Part shown: one piece after another, positions 16,609-24,679 of the stretch
Numbering within the stretch: position 1 is the stretch's first letter
Layout: each line of letters opens with the position of its first letter
NCBI GenBank assembly: GCA_024234395.1
Contig: JACKOH010000002.1
Location: 806,001 to 870,000, forward strand
From: Pseudomonadales bacterium
Lineage (GTDB): Bacteria; Pseudomonadota; Gammaproteobacteria; Pseudomonadales; Pseudohongiellaceae
DNA length: 64,000 nucleotides
Direction of reading: 5' to 3'
Translations under genes and position numbers: made by a program
Notes under the pieces: model-generated
Databases searched by the model: none
What the model saw: only the letters and a program-made list of their open reading frames with translations
What the model was told of the DNA's origin: nothing

Positions 16609-19248
16609 ATGCAGATTCTAAGCGAACAGGCGGTCAGCCACCCGAAGCGCTACCTGTGGGGAGCCGGATTGATGAGCGCAGTACTGCTCATCCTGGTAAC
16701 CCTGCCGTCGTTGTGGCCGAGTCAGTTTCCACTGCTCAATCCATTGCAGATCGACACCGATCCCGAAAACATGCTGGAGGCCGATGAGCCGGTGCGGGTG
16801 TTGCACAATGCCATGCGCAAAGAGTTCAGTCTCTACGACATCGTGGTCGTGGGGGTGGTCAACAACTCCAATCCCCAGGGTGTATTCAATGTCCAGTCAT
16901 TAAACAACGTTTACCGGCTGGCCGAGTATGCCTCGACACTGCGTTGGGAACAGGGTGATTCCAGCGAGGGCGTGGTCGCCGTTGACATGATCGCTCCCTC
17001 CACCGTGGATAATATTGAACAGGACGGGCTTGGCGCAGTGCGGTTCGAATGGCTGATGTCGGAACCGCCGCAAACCGAAGCGGAGGCGCTGGCGATAGCC
17101 GAAAAAGCCCAGCGCCTGCCGTTCCTGGATGACACGCTGATTTCACGGGATCGTCGTGCTGTCGCTCTCTATATTCCCATCACCTCCAAGAGTATCAGTT
17201 ACCGGGTTGCCTCCGCGCTGCAGGAAAAGACCGCAGAATTTGCCGGAGACGACGAGTTTTACGTGACCGGGCTGCCGGTAGCCCAGGATCAGTTCGGTGT
17301 CGAAATGTTTGTCCAGATGGCGGTATCCGCGCCACTGGCAATGCTGCTGATCTTCGCTCTGATGTGGTTGTTCTTTCGCAATATTGTGCTGGTGGTATCG
17401 CCCATGGTGGTAGCCCTGATCTCGGTGATCGCCACCATGGGCCTGCTGATCGTTACCGGTAATACCGTGCACATTATGAGTTCCATGATTCCAATCTTTA
17501 TCATGCCGATCGCGGTACTGGATGCCGTACACATCCTCTCGGACTTTTTTGACCGTTACCCGAAGAACCGCGACCGGCTGCAGACGGTACGCGAAGTAAT
17601 GGATGAACTGTCGCGCCCCATGCTGTTCACCTCGCTCACCACCAGTGTGGGATTTGCCTCGTTGGCCCTGACGCCGATTCCCCCGGTACAGGTCTTCGGA
17701 CTGTTTGTTGGACTGGGCGTCCTGATCGCCTGGCTGCTGACCGTAACGCTGATTCCCGCCTATATCATGTTGATGCCGGAAGCCTCTCTGGCCGGGTTTG
17801 GACTTAACGAATCAGCATCCGGCGGCGCACCGCGCCAGACCCTGTTGACCCGCCTGCTGCACCGGACCGGTCGTTTCACCTGGCAGCACAGCAAGCTGAT
17901 TGTAGGCGTGTCGCTGCTGCTCTGCGTGGGCGCCTGGTATGGGATTACCCAGATTCGAATCAATGACAATCCGGTCAAATGGTTCAGCGAGACGCATGAA
18001 ATCCGGATTGCCGATCGGGCTCTGAATGAACGTTTCGGTGGTACTTACATGGCCTACCTGGCACTGCAGCCCGGAAGCTCGGAGCTCGATTACAGCCGCT
18101 ACAGTGCTGATCTGCAAGCCCGTCTGGTGCAGCTTGAGCCAAAGATCGGCGGAGCAGTTGCCGCTCTGTTAACAGAAAAGGCCGCTCAGGCCGCTGACAA
18201 ACCGGCGCTGATTGAGCTGACCCGGGATGCCATCAGTGAAATCCAGGATCAGCCGATCAGTGACGAGGAATGGGATGCCTGGGAAAATGTTGCCCTGGGC
18301 CTGGATCAGGAACTGCTCTCGGACCAGGTTTTCAAGCGGCCCGATGTGCTGGCATATATTGAACGCCTGCAGCAGCATCTTCTGGATACGGGACTGGTTG
18401 GCAAAAGCAATGCCCTGCCCGATATCGTCAAAACCGTACACCGGGAGTTGCTGCTGGGGGCCGACGAGGAATACCGGATCCCCGATTCAGCAGCGGCCGT
18501 GGCGCAGACTCTGATCACTTACGAAAGCAGCCATCGACCCCAGGATCTCTGGCACTTCGTCACTCCCGATTTCCGTAAGACCAATTTGTGGATCCAGCTG
18601 AAAAGTGGCGACAATATCGATATGAATGCGGTAGTGACCTCGGTCGACCGCTACCTGGCCGCGAACCCGGCTCCGGTGGAACTGGAACACGACTGGTTTG
18701 GCCTTACTTATATCAATGTCATCTGGCAGCAGAAAATGGTGTCGGGCATGCTGTCGGCCTTTCTGGGCAGCTTTGTAATAGTTCTGGCCCTGATGGTGCT
18801 GTTGTTCCGCTCACTGTGGTGGGGACTGCTCAGCATGGTTCCGCTGACCATGACTATCGGTGTCACCTACGGGATTATTGGAATCATAGGTAAAGATTAC
18901 GATATGCCGGTAGCGGTGCTGTCTTCTCTGAGCCTGGGTCTGGCGGTGGATTACGCCATCCACTTTCTGGCCCGCTCGCGGGAGCTTCGCAGCCGGTTCG
19001 ACAGCTGGAAAGACACCCTGGGCGCGGTTTTCGAGGAACCGGCTCGCGCCATTTCCCGCAATATCGTGGTGATCGGCTGTGGTTTCCTGCCGTTGCTGGC
19101 GGCACCGCTGGTTCCCTACAAGACGGTCGGGGTGTTCATATCCACGATCCTGATTCTGGCAGGTGCGGCGACGCTACTGATCCTGCCGGCCCTGATCACG
19201 CTGTTTCAAAACAGGTTGTTCAAACAATCTGAAGGAGTTGAACGATGA
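16609..19248 (+). CDS. RND/MMPL superfamily exporter
   Basis: An 879-residue inner-membrane transporter with the duplicated RND plan: one TM, a periplasmic loop (residues ~30-240), a six-TM block, a second periplasmic loop (~450-710) and another six-TM block. Sterol-sensing-domain-like segments (MPIAVLDAVHILSDFFDRYP and its counterpart LSLGLAVDYAIHFLARSREL) hold the acidic proton-relay residues. It resembles MMPL/HpnN-type lipid exporters more than AcrB-type drug pumps, and no membrane-fusion protein is encoded nearby. It overlaps the LolA-like gene by four bases (ATGA), so the two are translationally coupled. I infer lipid or hydrophobic-compound transport toward the outer membrane. Confidence 0.9.
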   Translation: MQILSEQAVSHPKRYLWGAGLMSAVLLILVTLPSLWPSQFPLLNPLQIDTDPENMLEADEPVRVLHNAMRKEFSLYDIVVVGVVNNSNPQGVFNVQSLNNVYRLAEYASTLRWEQGDSSEGVVAVDMIAPSTVDNIEQDGLGAVRFEWLMSEPPQTEAEALAIAEKAQRLPFLDDTLISRDRRAVALYIPITSKSISYRVASALQEKTAEFAGDDEFYVTGLPVAQDQFGVEMFVQMAVSAPLAMLLIFALMWLFFRNIVLVVSPMVVALISVIATMGLLIVTGNTVHIMSSMIPIFIMPIAVLDAVHILSDFFDRYPKNRDRLQTVREVMDELSRPMLFTSLTTSVGFASLALTPIPPVQVFGLFVGLGVLIAWLLTVTLIPAYIMLMPEASLAGFGLNESASGGAPRQTLLTRLLHRTGRFTWQHSKLIVGVSLLLCVGAWYGITQIRINDNPVKWFSETHEIRIADRALNERFGGTYMAYLALQPGSSELDYSRYSADLQARLVQLEPKIGGAVAALLTEKAAQAADKPALIELTRDAISEIQDQPISDEEWDAWENVALGLDQELLSDQVFKRPDVLAYIERLQQHLLDTGLVGKSNALPDIVKTVHRELLLGADEEYRIPDSAAAVAQTLITYESSHRPQDLWHFVTPDFRKTNLWIQLKSGDNIDMNAVVTSVDRYLAANPAPVELEHDWFGLTYINVIWQQKMVSGMLSAFLGSFVIVLALMVLLFRSLWWGLLSMVPLTMTIGVTYGIIGIIGKDYDMPVAVLSSLSLGLAVDYAIHFLARSRELRSRFDSWKDTLGAVFEEPARAISRNIVVIGCGFLPLLAAPLVPYKTVGVFISTILILAGAATLLILPALITLFQNRLFKQSEGVER

Positions 19249-20030
19249 AAAAAGTACTGTTGATGTTCGGACTTGTCTTTTGGCTTCCACTTCAGGCTAT
19301 GGCAATTGACGTGGCTGAAATCGTGGCCAGGGCCAACCATGCCGCCTACTACCAGGGACAGGACGGCAAGGCCCGGGTGCAGATGACAATTGTCGATGCC
19401 CAGGGCAGGGAACGGGCCAGGGAATTTATTATCCTGCGCCGCAACGATGACGGAGCGACAGATGCCGGTCAGAAGATCTACGTCTATTTCAATCGTCCGG
19501 CGGATGTCAATCAGACTGCTTTCCTGGTCTGGAAGAAACTGCAGGGCGAGGACGATCGCTGGCTCTACCTGCCGGCCCTTGATCTGGTAAAGCGAATTGC
19601 CGCCAGTGATGAACGGACCAGCTTCGTCGGCTCACACTTTTTCTATGAAGACGTGTCCGGCCGGGTCCCGGAAGAGGACAGCCATCGGCTGGTTGAGGAA
19701 ACCGACAATTACTATGTTGTGGAGAGCACACCGAAGGAACCGGGTCTGGTGGAATTCGCTTCCTACAAAAACTGGATTCACAAGCAATCCTTTATTCCGG
19801 TGCGGACCGAGTTCTATGACGCCGGAGGCCAGGCCTATCGGACCTACGAGGCACAGCAGGTGGAATCGATAAACGGCTATCAGACGGTAACCCGGTCACG
19901 TATGAGCGATGCCCGTATCGGTGGTGAGACCACCATGGGCTACAGTGAAGTGGAGTACGACCTGGGTCTGTCCGACGACCTGTTCACCGAACGCTACCTG
20001 CGCAATCCGCCGCGTCGCTATTTACGCTGA
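19245..20030 (+). CDS. LolA-like outer-membrane lipoprotein-sorting family protein
   Basis: A 261-residue periplasmic protein with a signal peptide ending near AMAID (about residue 21). The body is the LolA/LppX-like beta half-barrel of the pfam17131 type, with KARVQMTIVDAQGRERAREF, KIYVYFNRPADVNQTAFLVW, and DDRWLYLPALDLVKRIAASD. Such proteins typically sit beside MMPL exporters and are thought to ferry lipid across the periplasm, analogous to LolA with LolCDE. The start codon overlaps the stop of the RND gene and has AAGGAG upstream. It does not replace the housekeeping LolA, which is a different family. Confidence 0.88.
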   Translation: MKKVLLMFGLVFWLPLQAMAIDVAEIVARANHAAYYQGQDGKARVQMTIVDAQGRERAREFIILRRNDDGATDAGQKIYVYFNRPADVNQTAFLVWKKLQGEDDRWLYLPALDLVKRIAASDERTSFVGSHFFYEDVSGRVPEEDSHRLVEETDNYYVVESTPKEPGLVEFASYKNWIHKQSFIPVRTEFYDAGGQAYRTYEAQQVESINGYQTVTRSRMSDARIGGETTMGYSEVEYDLGLSDDLFTERYLRNPPRRYLR

Positions 20031-20054
20031 CCACTGGCACAGACAGGAATGGCC

Positions 20055-21635
20055 ATGATGTCTTACCCCGGTTTCCGGCTACCGGTGCAGAAGCTGCTGC
20101 TGACTGTCACCTGCGGCCTGCTCGGATTACAGCCGGTCCTGGCACAGGAACCGCCCTTGCCGGCCGGACTCGGTGATAGTGCAACTGTCACCGAACCGCG
20201 ATTACCCGCCGGCCTGGACGATAATGCCGGTGCCACGGCACCGGCATTACCTGCCGGATTGACCGGAGGTGCGTCTGCGCAGGAACCACCACTGCCCGGA
20301 GGCCTGATGAATGAGCCGTCGTTGCCCGGCGGATTGGGCGGTGAGCCTGCTCTTCCAGGTGGCCTCGGTGGCAATGAAGCTGAACCGGGCAAGGTATCCG
20401 GAATTCCCGGAGACAGCTGGTGGCAGTCATTGCCGTTTACCCTTTCCGGCTTCTGGGAAGCGCGGGTTGGCGCCCGGGTTCAGGAAGATCGCTGGCAGAA
20501 GGATCTATCGCTTGGCGAGTCCCGCCTGCAGCTCGAGTTGCAGCAGGACTGGGATCGGGCCCGGTTGCAGGTAACGGCAGATCTGCTCTTCGATCCGGTC
20601 CTGGATCGGCATCGAATCGATCTGGAACGGGGCCAGGGCTGGCTGGATCTGCGCCAGGCCAGTCTGCTTTTGCGACCCGCCGATGTACTGGATCTGGAAG
20701 TGGGGCGCCAGGTGCTTACCTGGGGCACCGGTGATCTGCTGTTCATCAACGACCTGTTTCCCAAGGACTGGAATTCCTTTTTCATCGGTCGTCAGGATGA
20801 GTACCTCAAGGCTCCTTCAGATGCGGTCAAAGCGGCGTTCTTCAACGACACGGTCAACGTGGACGTCGTCTATACGCCCAGGTTCGACAGTGACCGGTTT
20901 ATCGATGGCAGAAGGTTGTCCTTTTTCAATCCCGCAAGCGGCGGCCTCAGTGGCAGAAGCCAGCCGCTGCAGAGCGATCTCCCGGATCGGTGGTTCGATG
21001 ATGGGGAGCTGGCGGTCCGGCTGTATCGCAACCTGGGATCCTGGGAATCGGCACTGTATGCCTATGATGGCTTCTGGAAAAGTCCCGGCGGGATGAATCC
21101 TCAGACGGGTCAAGTGACATTTCCTGAGTTAATTGTTCTGGGCGGTAGTTTACGGGGCCCGCTGGCGGCGGGAATTGCCAATTTCGAAGTGGGCTATTAT
21201 GACAGTCGTGAGGATCGCAACGGTACCAACCCGTTGATCAACAATTCCGAATACCGGTTACTGGCCGGTTTTGAAAAAGAGCTGTTGCCCCAGTTGACGC
21301 TTGGCTTGCAATACTATTTGGAGTGGTTGCAGGATTACGGCAGCTACCGGGAAAGTCTTGTGGAAGGGCAGTCACCCCGTGACGAAAAACGCCATGTATT
21401 CACTACCAGGCTGACCAGGCTGCTGATGAGTCAGAACCTGACCCTGTCGTTGTTCAACTATTTCAGCCCCTCCGACCAGGATGGCTATTTGCGAATGAAT
21501 GGCAATTACAAACTGAATGACCGTTGGCAGATGGAAGTCGGCGGCAATCTGTTTTATGGTGACCGGCGCGATACGTTTTTCGGACAGTTCGAAAAAAACA
21601 ACAATCTGTATGCCGGTCTGCGTTTCAGTTTCTGA
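20055..21635 (+). CDS. Outer-membrane beta-barrel protein (DUF1302-like) with LPxGL repeats
   Basis: About 526 residues. Three ATGs compete (20049, 20055, 20058); ACAGGA ends one base before the first, so the second or third fits ribosome spacing better. A signal peptide ends at VLAQE. The next ~75 residues hold about six short repeats of the form PxLPAGL or PxLPGGL. The remainder is a barrel-like domain with SFTLSGFWEARVGARVQ-type strands, QVLTWGTGDLLFINDLFPKDW, and a terminal Phe (GLRFSF). This resembles DUF1302 proteins, which accompany MMPL exporters and LolA-like DUF1329 proteins in other proteobacteria. It is the last gene of the operon and the presumed outer-membrane acceptor. Confidence 0.8.
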   Translation: MMSYPGFRLPVQKLLLTVTCGLLGLQPVLAQEPPLPAGLGDSATVTEPRLPAGLDDNAGATAPALPAGLTGGASAQEPPLPGGLMNEPSLPGGLGGEPALPGGLGGNEAEPGKVSGIPGDSWWQSLPFTLSGFWEARVGARVQEDRWQKDLSLGESRLQLELQQDWDRARLQVTADLLFDPVLDRHRIDLERGQGWLDLRQASLLLRPADVLDLEVGRQVLTWGTGDLLFINDLFPKDWNSFFIGRQDEYLKAPSDAVKAAFFNDTVNVDVVYTPRFDSDRFIDGRRLSFFNPASGGLSGRSQPLQSDLPDRWFDDGELAVRLYRNLGSWESALYAYDGFWKSPGGMNPQTGQVTFPELIVLGGSLRGPLAAGIANFEVGYYDSREDRNGTNPLINNSEYRLLAGFEKELLPQLTLGLQYYLEWLQDYGSYRESLVEGQSPRDEKRHVFTTRLTRLLMSQNLTLSLFNYFSPSDQDGYLRMNGNYKLNDRWQMEVGGNLFYGDRRDTFFGQFEKNNNLYAGLRFSF

Positions 21636-21723
21636 TTTCATTCCTGGTTGCCTGCAGCGGTTTCTTGTGTGCGAAAGCGAAGTCCGCTACGTTGTTTCTG
21701 ATGTCGGGCTGGAAAATGGTGTC

Positions 21724-22065
21724 ATGAACAAGGGAACAGAACGGTTGTTCGTTTATGGAACGCTGGCTCCCGGTCGCTGCAACCAACACCTGTTGAAGGG
21801 AGTGCCCGGCAGCTGGGAAGCCGGTTCGGTCAGAGGTCGGCGGGTTCAGGGAATGCGTGGCTCGGCACGGGGTTTCCCGGGTGTTGTACTGGATGAGTCT
21901 GCCGATAAGGTTGATGGGTACCTGTTCAGTTCCAGACAACTGGCCTGGCACTGGAAAAGGCTGGACCGGTTCGAGGGCAGCGGCTATCAGCGGCGTCCGG
22001 TAACGGTCCTGCTGCGCAACGGCAAGACAGTGACGGCGCAAATCTATGCGCTCAGGGACTGCTGA
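21724..22065 (+). CDS. Gamma-glutamylcyclotransferase-like (GGCT/AIG2) protein
   Basis: About 113 residues from the ATG at 21724, where the family begins (RLFVYGTLAPGRCNQHLL). YGTL is the substrate-binding loop. The frame is open upstream across the end of the barrel gene but that part is not family-like. The expected catalytic glutamate region is DKVDGYLFSSRQLAWHWKRLDRFEG with the YQRRPVTV strand following. Family members release 5-oxoproline from gamma-glutamyl amines; the exact substrate is unknown. Confidence 0.82.
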   Translation: MNKGTERLFVYGTLAPGRCNQHLLKGVPGSWEAGSVRGRRVQGMRGSARGFPGVVLDESADKVDGYLFSSRQLAWHWKRLDRFEGSGYQRRPVTVLLRNGKTVTAQIYALRDC

Positions 22066-22117
22066 TATGCCCGGCATTTGTTATCATCACCGCAGGTTCC
22101 CGGTCTGGACACTGATC

Positions 22118-23026
22118 ATGCGATTGTTGATTCTCACAGGTTTGCTGCTGACAAGTCCGCTGATTCAGGCGCTGACTTTTCGTCTCGATGGCGACGAGGT
22201 TGTCGGTAACAGCCTGGAGATCGAGGCCCGCTACGAGGACACTTTTGTCCATCTGGGGCGTGTCTATGGGCTGGGCTATCGGGAATTGATGGATGCCAAT
22301 CCGGGGGTATCCCCCTGGGTGCCTGGCGACGCGACGCCGATACACCTGCCGCTGGCCTTTATTCTGCCCGACCAGGGCATGACCGGAGAAGAGAACATTG
22401 TTCTCAATCTGGCCGAGTTCCGGCTCTACCATTTCATCCCCGAGAAACAGATTGTGCGCGCGTATGCGGTCGGTATCGGTAAGGAAGGCTGGCAGACACC
22501 CACTTCCGCAGCCAGGGTTACGGGTGTGATTGAGAATCCCAGCTGGACTCCGCCGGCGTCCGTGCGTCAGGAACAGGCCGCCAGGGGTATTACCCTGCCG
22601 TCGGTGATTCCTCCGGGACCCGATAATCCGCTGGGAGACTATGCAGTCGCATTATCCATCCCCGGGTACCTGTTTCATGGCAGCAACAAGACTCTTGGCA
22701 TCGGCATGCGTGTCAGTCATGGCTGTATCAGGCTGTATGATGGCGATATCGAGGAACTGGCCTACAGCGTCCGGCCGGGACTGCACGTCAGTATCATTAA
22801 CGATCCGGTAAAAGCCGGCTGGAAGAATGACCAGTTATACCTGGAAGTCCATCCGCAGCTTGAAGAGGACCGGGACCGGGTGATCGATGTGCAACAGATA
22901 GTTGCCGCAGCGCTGGCCCGGAGACCGGATCTGAACGTGGCTATCGATTGGGACAGGGTGCAGGAGATCGAAAAGGAAAAGAGCGGAACGCCAGGGATCA
23001 TCTCACTGTCGGATCAGCCTTCCTGA
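22118..23026 (+). CDS. L,D-transpeptidase (ErfK/YbiS/YcfS/YnhG family)
   Basis: About 302 residues from the ATG at 22118, which begins a signal peptide (MRLLILTGLLLTSPLIQA); an in-frame upstream ATG at 22067 would put 17 extra residues before it. After a short LysM-like region (YGLGYRELMDANPGVSPWVPGD) comes the YkuD catalytic domain with HGSNKTLGIGMRVSHGCIRL, nucleophile Cys203. These periplasmic enzymes attach Braun lipoprotein to peptidoglycan or form 3-3 crosslinks. An alanine-zipper lipoprotein lies convergently downstream and is a possible substrate, though its C-terminal Lys is only suggestive. Confidence 0.92.
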   Translation: MRLLILTGLLLTSPLIQALTFRLDGDEVVGNSLEIEARYEDTFVHLGRVYGLGYRELMDANPGVSPWVPGDATPIHLPLAFILPDQGMTGEENIVLNLAEFRLYHFIPEKQIVRAYAVGIGKEGWQTPTSAARVTGVIENPSWTPPASVRQEQAARGITLPSVIPPGPDNPLGDYAVALSIPGYLFHGSNKTLGIGMRVSHGCIRLYDGDIEELAYSVRPGLHVSIINDPVKAGWKNDQLYLEVHPQLEEDRDRVIDVQQIVAAALARRPDLNVAIDWDRVQEIEKEKSGTPGIISLSDQPS

Positions 23027-23087
23027 GTCTGCGGACTGCTGAAAAACAACAGGTAACAGGTCAATTGCAGGTCTACAAGAGATCGTG

Positions 23088-23127
23088 CAAAAGAAAAACC
23101 GGGGCTGTCTATGGACAGATCCCCGGT
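23088..23127 (-). terminator. Rho-independent terminator of the alanine-zipper lipoprotein gene
   Basis: On the minus strand a stem ACCGGGG/CCCCGGT, with CTGTC/GACAG further up the stem, is followed by a run TTTTTCTTTT. It lies about 30 bp past the lipoprotein stop codon. Confidence 0.85.
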
Positions 23128-23158
23128 CTGACTGCTTCCCGATTACTTTAAAGCGTGA

Positions 23159-23446
23159 TTACTTGCTGCTGATTGACTCGGCCAGACGATTGACCGCCTC
23201 GTTGGCATCATTGGCGGCGCGCAGAGCCTGGTCAGCGGTGGCCTGAGCGCGTTCCGCTGCCGCCATTGCCGCATTGGCTGCTCGCAGTGCTTCATTGGCA
23301 GACTGCTGGGCTGACTGAGCGGTTGACTGTGCCGAGTTGGCGGTCGCTTCTATCTGGTCTACCCGGGAGTTGCTGGCACATCCGGTTACCAGTACCAGAG
23401 CGCATGCCATGGCGGACAGCCCGATCTTATTGGAGAAAGACATCAT
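23159..23446 (-). CDS. Alanine-zipper (Lpp/OprI-like) outer-membrane lipoprotein
   Basis: About 95 residues. The signal peptide ends in the lipobox LVTGC, giving a mature lipidated Cys-Ala-Ser-Asn. The mature part is one long coiled coil with Ala at heptad positions (QSTAQSAQQSANEALRAAN), the LPP alanine-zipper family, ending in SISSK. A terminal Lys is the residue Lpp uses for attachment to peptidoglycan. The start is chosen at 23446 because TGAGGG lies eight bases upstream; the ATG at 23452 is only two bases from that site. Similar proteins are abundant outer-membrane tethers. The 5' side is a MITE-like repeat. Confidence 0.9.
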   Translation of the reverse strand: MMSFSNKIGLSAMACALVLVTGCASNSRVDQIEATANSAQSTAQSAQQSANEALRAANAAMAAAERAQATADQALRAANDANEAVNRLAESISSK

Positions 23447-23474
23447 TTTCATTGCCCTCAAGTCGTGATTTTTG

Positions 23475-23621
23475 CTTAACAGCCTGCTAAAGAACCCTCA
23501 GCTGGCACAATCCGGCGTTAGAAGCTGGCTCAAAATGCGCATTCACGGTGTGTAAACTGCGCTTTTTCGCCAGATATTGCCAAGTCCTATGCTCACCTGA
23601 GAGTGTTTCGACAGGTTGTAG
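23475..23621 (+). repeat. MITE-like repeat, copy 4
   Basis: About 147 bp, beginning TTAACAGCCTGCTAAAGAAC and ending TGAGAGTGTTTCGACAGGTTG. The core (CAGCTGGCACAATCCGGCG, GGCTCAAAATGCGCATTCACG, CGCCAGATATTGCC) matches copies 2 and 3 with more differences, so this is the most diverged full copy. It lies about 30 bp upstream of the lipoprotein start and may sit in its promoter. Confidence 0.8.
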
Positions 23622-23752
23622 TACTACTACAACTAATGTATCGGCAATTTTGTGGAACATCAACCATTGAAATTTAAAAGACCCGGCAAGGAAGCTTCAG
23701 CCGGCCGCGGCAGTGTAGCAGCAGACCGGTCGATGAAACCAGGTGGTCGGGT

Positions 23753-24661
23753 TTACCACCTGGCCCGGTAACCGCGCGCATCGATATGCACGAACGGGCC
23801 GTGATACGCAGTGGCGTCATAAATGCCGATACCGCCAACCGGCCAGTCGCGCCCGCCTTTCAACGCCAGTGATTCGGCCAGACTCGCCAGGATGACGGCA
23901 TCATCCCGGGTGATCTGTCCATCGGCGTTCAGATCGTCCATCTGGCCGTCTCCGTCCCCATCGATCCACACATCTGCGGCACCCCCATAAAGATGCCGCG
24001 AGGTGGAGGTATTGTTGCCAATGGAACGGTTGTAGTACGGTGTTCGAAAACCGCTCATCACGTACAGGGTAGGAGCCGACCAGCCGTTCTGATTAGCTGC
24101 CTCCAACAGGGTTTCCAGCTTGATCAACATGGCCGGCAGCACCAGCAGGTAGCCGGGCCCGTGGTCCGGTTGCTGCTTGCTGATAAACTGGCTGACCGTG
24201 AAACTGGGAGACACGGCAAGTTCGGGAGGAGCATAGGCCAGGCTGACAAAACCACGGGGTGGGGAGTAAGTGGCGAGCCCGCGAAACAGCTCTTTCACAT
24301 AACTGCCGATCCGGAACCCGTCCAGTGAGTCTTCCTCCCCGTTTTTGAACGGAGTCAGGACAAAAACCTGCAGCACGATTTTTTCCGAAAGGTATTCAAA
24401 GGTAACGGGATAATGCCCCGGAGTTGCAGGCGCCTGCCATTCCCAGCCGTCTTTGATTCGGGCCAATGTCCCGGACTCCGAGCGGGCATCGGCCAGCGTG
24501 GTTATGGTCAGTCGGTCGGAGGGCATTACCGACGTGGTGATAATACCCAGATTGGTCTCCACCTCCTGAAAGGCGATGGTAAAGTCCACCCGCTTCGAAT
24601 CAGCCAGGGCTAGCGAAGAAAAGCCAAACAGCACACAGGTAATCAGAGGCAATAACTTCAT
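23753..24661 (-). CDS. M15-like peptidase (DUF882/MepK-type) with calcium-binding loop
   Basis: A 302-residue exported protein (signal peptide to ALAD, about residue 21). An N-terminal beta domain (residues 25-110) precedes an M15/DUF882-like domain with LYVMSGFRTPYYNRS, the zinc site TSRHLYGGAADVWID (His-x6-Asp) and a closing GPFVHIDARG. Directly after the first zinc motif lies DGDGDGQMDDLNADGQ, an EF-hand/dockerin-type calcium loop, unusual for the family. MepK cleaves 3-3 peptidoglycan crosslinks. The gene is 18 bp downstream of an LdtD-like transpeptidase, the same pairing as ycbB-ycbK in E. coli, supporting a role in crosslink turnover. It is larger than MepK (182 residues). Confidence 0.8.
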   Translation of the reverse strand: MKLLPLITCVLFGFSSLALADSKRVDFTIAFQEVETNLGIITTSVMPSDRLTITTLADARSESGTLARIKDGWEWQAPATPGHYPVTFEYLSEKIVLQVFVLTPFKNGEEDSLDGFRIGSYVKELFRGLATYSPPRGFVSLAYAPPELAVSPSFTVSQFISKQQPDHGPGYLLVLPAMLIKLETLLEAANQNGWSAPTLYVMSGFRTPYYNRSIGNNTSTSRHLYGGAADVWIDGDGDGQMDDLNADGQITRDDAVILASLAESLALKGGRDWPVGGIGIYDATAYHGPFVHIDARGYRARW

Positions 24662-24679
24662 GGTTCGTATTGATCCTGC

